Shown in pieces: positions 60,586 to 64,000 of a stretch of DNA of 64,000 nt. The DNA is taken from positions 62,001 through 126,000 of the forward strand of contig LQXN01000064.1 in assembly GCA_001648575.1 (NCBI GenBank), written 5' to 3'. Each line of letters starts with the position of its first letter. Positions within the stretch are counted from its first letter, which is position 1. The DNA is from Sutcliffiella horikoshii DSM 8719 (GTDB taxonomy: Bacteria > Bacillota > Bacilli > Bacillales > Bacillaceae_I). Under the pieces are notes generated by a model, which had not been told where the DNA came from, did not search any database, and saw only the letters and a list, made by a program, of their open reading frames with translations. Position numbers and translations under genes: made by a program.

Positions 60586-62049
60586 TCATCTATCTGGGTC
60601 TTCAGGATGCAAGATTGTCGGCCTTCTGTTCTTCAATGGAATTGGAGAACGAATCAATACGTCACGGAATCCTCGGTAATTGAATGGAATGAACGGCCAA
60701 AGGTATGGAACATTGTAAGATTTCATCATCATCAGGAAAAGAATCAACAGAACCATCCCCGCCATGAAGCCGATTACCCCGAACATGAAAGTCAACAGCA
60801 ACATAACAATCCGGAATAACCGGTTGGCCAAGCTAAGTTCATAACTTGGAGTAGCGAAGGTTCCAATGGCGGCAATTGCAAGGTAAAGAATGATTTCCGG
60901 GACAAACAAGCCTACCTTTACAGCGACGTCCCCTATAAGGATCGCTGCCACAAGTCCAAGAGCGGTACCTAAAGAAGTCGGTGTATGGATAGCCGCCATC
61001 CTCAACATATCCATCCCTACCTCAATAATGAGAATTTGGGCAATCAACGGAACCGCACCGACTTCGCTTGGGCCCACGTACGATAATTGATCAGGAAGCA
61101 ATTGAGTATTTGTAGCTAACAGATACCATAGCGGCAGGATGAAGATTGATGCCCATACCGCAAGAAATCTAACCAGTCTTAAGTAGGCACCGACAACAGG
61201 TTTATTTCTGTATTCCTCCGCGTGCTGCAGATGATGCCAGAAAGTTGCCGGAGTAATGATGACGCTTGGTGAATTATCCACAATCACCAAGACATGACCT
61301 TCATATAAATGGGCAGCGGCGGTATCAGGTCGTTCTGTGTACCTCACTGTCGGGTATGGATTCCAATGCCTTCCCCCGACAAACTCCTCGAGCGTCTTTT
61401 CTGCCATTGGCAATCCATCCGTATCAATTTTCTCCAAAGATGATTTAATCTCTTCTACGAGATGTGGATCTGCCAATTCATCTAAATAACATAAACTGAT
61501 ATCTGTCTTTGACCTTCTCCCGACCTGCATGTATTCCATTCTTAACGAGCTGTCCCTCACTCGCCTGCGGATCAAGGCACAGTTGAATATCAATGTCTCG
61601 ACAAACCCGTCCCTAGATCCACGAACGACCCTTTCCATATCCGGCTCTTCCGGACCTCTAACTGGGTATGTTCTCGAATCGATGATGACAGCCTCTTCTA
61701 AACCTTCCACAATCATGACAGTAGGCCCTGCCAGCACCTGATCGACCACTTTTTCTAGATCATCCGTCTTATCGATTTCCACATAAGGTATGTAAGTTTT
61801 TAAGAGCTTATCAAGTGGATGTTCCTCAAGATCCTCCGGTAACAGATCGGAAAGGAATTTCATCAGGAACAGCATGATTTCGTCTTTACCGAAACCATCC
61901 ACCAGGAACATGGCGATTTTTCTTCCTGCATAATGAAGATCCAGGAAGATTAAATCAAAGCTCTTATCCACGGCCATTCTTTCTTTTACATATCCAACAT
62001 CCTGTTCAAAATCTCCTGACATCTTCTTCGTAGGTTTGTGCCAAGTCAA
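60586..62049 (-). CDS. SpoVAF/GerA-family spore germination protein
   Basis: The 487-residue protein belongs to the GerA superfamily and is closest in character to SpoVAF. It has a soluble N-terminal half (about 1-280) with VEGLEEAVIIDSRTYPVRGPEEPDMERVVRGSRDGFVETL, the signature loop RDGF..N.AL.RRR, and five or so C-terminal helices ending in KSYNVPYLWPFIPFNYRGFRDVLIRSP. Such proteins sit in the spore inner membrane and take part in germinant response or dipicolinate release. No spoVA or gerB/C genes are adjacent, so this is an orphan copy. It implies that the host forms spores. Confidence 0.9.
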   Translation of the reverse strand: MTWHKPTKKMSGDFEQDVGYVKERMAVDKSFDLIFLDLHYAGRKIAMFLVDGFGKDEIMLFLMKFLSDLLPEDLEEHPLDKLLKTYIPYVEIDKTDDLEKVVDQVLAGPTVMIVEGLEEAVIIDSRTYPVRGPEEPDMERVVRGSRDGFVETLIFNCALIRRRVRDSSLRMEYMQVGRRSKTDISLCYLDELADPHLVEEIKSSLEKIDTDGLPMAEKTLEEFVGGRHWNPYPTVRYTERPDTAAAHLYEGHVLVIVDNSPSVIITPATFWHHLQHAEEYRNKPVVGAYLRLVRFLAVWASIFILPLWYLLATNTQLLPDQLSYVGPSEVGAVPLIAQILIIEVGMDMLRMAAIHTPTSLGTALGLVAAILIGDVAVKVGLFVPEIILYLAIAAIGTFATPSYELSLANRLFRIVMLLLTFMFGVIGFMAGMVLLILFLMMMKSYNVPYLWPFIPFNYRGFRDVLIRSPIPLKNRRPTILHPEDPDR

Positions 62050-62175
62050 AGTCCCTTCCTCCTAAAATGTGCCCTGTCTGTCATTCAAAACCTTTCATCT
62101 TTTCATTTTTTGCCAATCGCATAAAAATAATTCCATCTATTTAAAATTTAGGTCTAGCGCATACAAAAACAGCCT

Positions 62176-62231
62176 ATAAAAAAGCAGCGATAACGCCCTT
62201 CTTTTAATAGAAGAAGAGGTTGTCGCTGCAA
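62176..62231 (-). terminator. Terminator of gluP
   Basis: On the minus strand gcagcgacaac / gttatcgctgc (one mismatch), with an inner cttct/agaag helix, is followed by six T, 18 bp past the stop. Confidence 0.85.
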
Positions 62232-62248
62232 TGGAATCGGGTAATATT

Positions 62249-63769
62249 TTAGTTATTTTCAAGCAGGTGATTGATCTCCGTTTGTAAATCAAGATAGTTT
62301 TCTCCGGTAGAATCAATCTCTATAGCTTTATTAATAGAAGCGGAGGCTTTTTCGATTTCATCAAGTTCAAGATATACAATGGCCAGATTATAATGAGCTT
62401 CATGGAATTCAGGGGCGATTGCTGTCAGCCTTTCCAATTGGTCCCTTGCTTCTTCCAGCCTGCCTTCCTTTATATTAATAAATGAAAGATAGAAAAGGAC
62501 TTCAGGATATTCATTTTCCCTACCCTCCAACTTAGACAGCAGCTCTTTCGCCTCACCAATGTCTTCCTGTTGCAGCAATGTTTCCGCTTGAGACAGGAGA
62601 AGGTTCGGGTTCTCACTATCATATCCTTGCAGGAGCAAAAAGTAGGTCAGACCTACAGCCGCCCCAAGTCCGAATATCCTAGTGAACAGCTTTTTATGCC
62701 TAGGTAAATGCACGGCAGCGGATGCCAAGAATCCTCCGATCAATCCGCCAATATGGCCGGCATTATCTATTCCCGGAATGGTAAAGCCAATTGCAAGATT
62801 AATCCCGATAAGCACAAGGATGTTCATACCCATCGTCCTGAAAAATAATTTAGGATGGGTGATACCCACTAACAGGAGGGCTCCAAAACATCCAAAAATG
62901 GCACCGGATGCCCCCGCTGATAGAGATGATGTAAAAACAAAACTCGCTAGAGAACCTGCAAATCCAGCAAATAAGTAGATGATCAGGAAACGGGCATTGC
63001 CATAGATCCTCTCAACCGCAGTCCCCAGATAAAATAGGGCCATCGTGTTAAGTAAGAGATGCAATACACCAATATGGAGCACAACCGGTGTGAAAAAGCG
63101 CCACCATTCTCCTTCTAATATTGCGGGATTGTACTTGGCACCGTACTTTACAAGTGTTTCAGGATTTTGACTGCCTCCGTTCGTTTCCAATAGATAAAAC
63201 ATGACAAGATGCAAAAAGATGAAAAGATAAGTGAACAACGGTTTTCCATGCTGGAAGATGGATTGTTCCATTTTCACCCTTTGCGATGATGCATTCAGGA
63301 CTTGTTGCTTAAGGTGTTGCAAACCTTCATCATCCATTATCATGTCCTCATCTATTCGCACTTCATCTCCGGTAAGATTGGATATTTCACCCACAGCCTG
63401 ATGGATATTCCCCTCATGAATCACGACAGTACGAAGCTCAGCCTTATTATTTATGTAAGGTTCATGTACTCTGAACTCCCAATCATCAACAGGCGGATAG
63501 GAAGAAACGTATATATTCAACGCCTGCAAACTGCGCTTTCGCAACTGATTTTTAAAATTCACCACGTGATGGGAGGCGTTTTCTATATCCCGCTGAAGCC
63601 AGCTGCTCCAATCCAGGTCTTGCCTGTGCAACCGGATGATCGGTGCTTTTTTATGGTTCAACCCTTCCAGCCAGACCTCCATATGGTCGGGTGATATATG
63701 TAAAATCCGATATTCTCTTTTCATTACAAAGTATTGTATTAGCTCCCAAAAAACAATATCCTGCTTCAA
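62249..63769 (-). CDS. gluP: Rhomboid-family intramembrane serine protease GluP (YqgP)
   Basis: The 506-residue protein has a cytoplasmic N-terminal domain (about 1-175), a seven-helix rhomboid core and C-terminal TPR repeats (about 395-500, EAHYNLAIVYLELDEIEKASASINKAIEI). The catalytic Ser is in GASGAIFGCFGALL and the His in NAGHIGGLIGGF; HIGVLHLLLNTMALFYLG is the helix-2 motif. In B. subtilis GluP takes part in membrane protein quality control, cleaving the Mg transporter MgtE with FtsH. The TTG start at 63769 follows aggaggtg. Confidence 0.93.
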   Translation of the reverse strand: MKQDIVFWELIQYFVMKREYRILHISPDHMEVWLEGLNHKKAPIIRLHRQDLDWSSWLQRDIENASHHVVNFKNQLRKRSLQALNIYVSSYPPVDDWEFRVHEPYINNKAELRTVVIHEGNIHQAVGEISNLTGDEVRIDEDMIMDDEGLQHLKQQVLNASSQRVKMEQSIFQHGKPLFTYLFIFLHLVMFYLLETNGGSQNPETLVKYGAKYNPAILEGEWWRFFTPVVLHIGVLHLLLNTMALFYLGTAVERIYGNARFLIIYLFAGFAGSLASFVFTSSLSAGASGAIFGCFGALLLVGITHPKLFFRTMGMNILVLIGINLAIGFTIPGIDNAGHIGGLIGGFLASAAVHLPRHKKLFTRIFGLGAAVGLTYFLLLQGYDSENPNLLLSQAETLLQQEDIGEAKELLSKLEGRENEYPEVLFYLSFINIKEGRLEEARDQLERLTAIAPEFHEAHYNLAIVYLELDEIEKASASINKAIEIDSTGENYLDLQTEINHLLENN

Positions 63770-63858
63770 ATCCCCACCTCCTCGTTCCTTTATTTTATAT
63801 GGTAGGTAAGGAAAAGTAAAAATATAACTATAGCCCTATACTCAGAGGTGGTAGTATT

Positions 63859-64000
63859 TTGAAATCAGGATTTGTCTTTGAGACTATTGAACATGAAAAC
63901 GGGAGGCAATTATTGACAACGATTTGGACAGCTCGCTTAATTTTTTCCCTATATCATTTGTGTATTCTATCTGTACTACCTGGTTCTCACTGGCTGAAAG
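63859..64000 (+). CDS. Unidentified protein, 5' part only (runs off the window)
   Basis: A TTG at 63859 follows gaggtgg by seven bases and opens a frame without stops to the window end (47 codons). It reads MKSGFVFETIEHENGRQLLT, then TIWTARLIFSLYHLCILSVL, a charged start followed by a hydrophobic stretch that may be a membrane helix. It is divergent from gluP. I do not recognise it; there is too little to assign a family. Confidence 0.5.
   Translation, partial: MKSGFVFETIEHENGRQLLTTIWTARLIFSLYHLCILSVLPGSHWLK

Overview
The window reads as the chromosome of a low-GC, endospore-forming Firmicute of the family Bacillaceae. The evidence is the Bacillus-type gene content and order (lipM/yqhL, gcvT-gcvPA-gcvPB behind a tandem glycine riboswitch, yqhH-yqhG, comGA-GG, and an mgsR to gluP stretch resembling the yqg region of B. 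subtilis), strong AGGAGG-type ribosome binding sites, frequent TTG/GTG starts, and a spore germination (GerA/SpoVAF-type) protein. No rRNA, tRNA, prophage, transposase or CRISPR locus was seen. Comparisons with B. subtilis are from memory, not from a search.

Layout. 1-3 kb: a class II (B12-dependent) ribonucleotide reductase gene, nrdJ, split by a 1.24-kb group I intron that carries a frameshifted EDxHD homing endonuclease; two pairs of NrdR-box-like sites lie upstream. 3-12.7 kb: octanoyltransferase lipM, rhodanese yqhL, a DinB-fold protein, the glycine cleavage operon, and yqhH-yqhG. 12.7-22.7 kb is the accessory-looking stretch: a frameshifted DUF5658 gene, two tandem arrays built on the same 52-bp period, copies of a ~190-bp interspersed element, AraC/NUDIX/methyltransferase/GNAT genes, an oxalate decarboxylase-like bicupin, and an ECF sigma factor paired with a membrane protein whose outer domain looks like a signal peptidase I lacking its catalytic residues. 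22.7-26.3 kb: ptsHI behind a GlcT-type antiterminator/terminator with no ptsG between, yqzE, a shikimate kinase and a YuzF-like protein. 26.3-30.3 kb: the comG competence pseudopilus operon. 30.5-41.6 kb: a dppABCDE-ykfABCD dipeptide/muropeptide uptake and recycling operon, with a cytoplasmic class A serine hydrolase at its end, a CodY box on its promoter, and a cluster of palindromic repeats between dppD and dppE. 41.8-50.3 kb: a DJ-1/PfpI protein, an orphan siderophore-type N-hydroxylase, a KinE-like histidine kinase, a sigmaB-type small membrane protein, a TolB-like propeller, a standalone murG, the YvrJ/DUF2922/DUF1659 trio, mgsR and DUF2626. 50.3-64 kb: a MidA-type methyltransferase, YqgX, DUF2759, YqgV, YqgU, YqgT, an LtaS-type lipoteichoic acid synthase, glucokinase, YqgQ, a SpoVAF-like protein and rhomboid GluP.

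Functional threads. LipM and GcvT/GcvP both belong to lipoyl-dependent glycine cleavage. PtsHI, glucokinase and a possible cre site concern sugar metabolism. Dpp/Ykf, the serine hydrolase, YqgT, MurG and the LTA synthase concern cell-wall turnover and assembly. The least-explained material is the set of structured repeats (20-bp and 52-bp tandem arrays, the ~190-bp element, and GC-rich palindromes bounded by ctgttg/caacag) and the sigma/pseudo-signal-peptidase pair.
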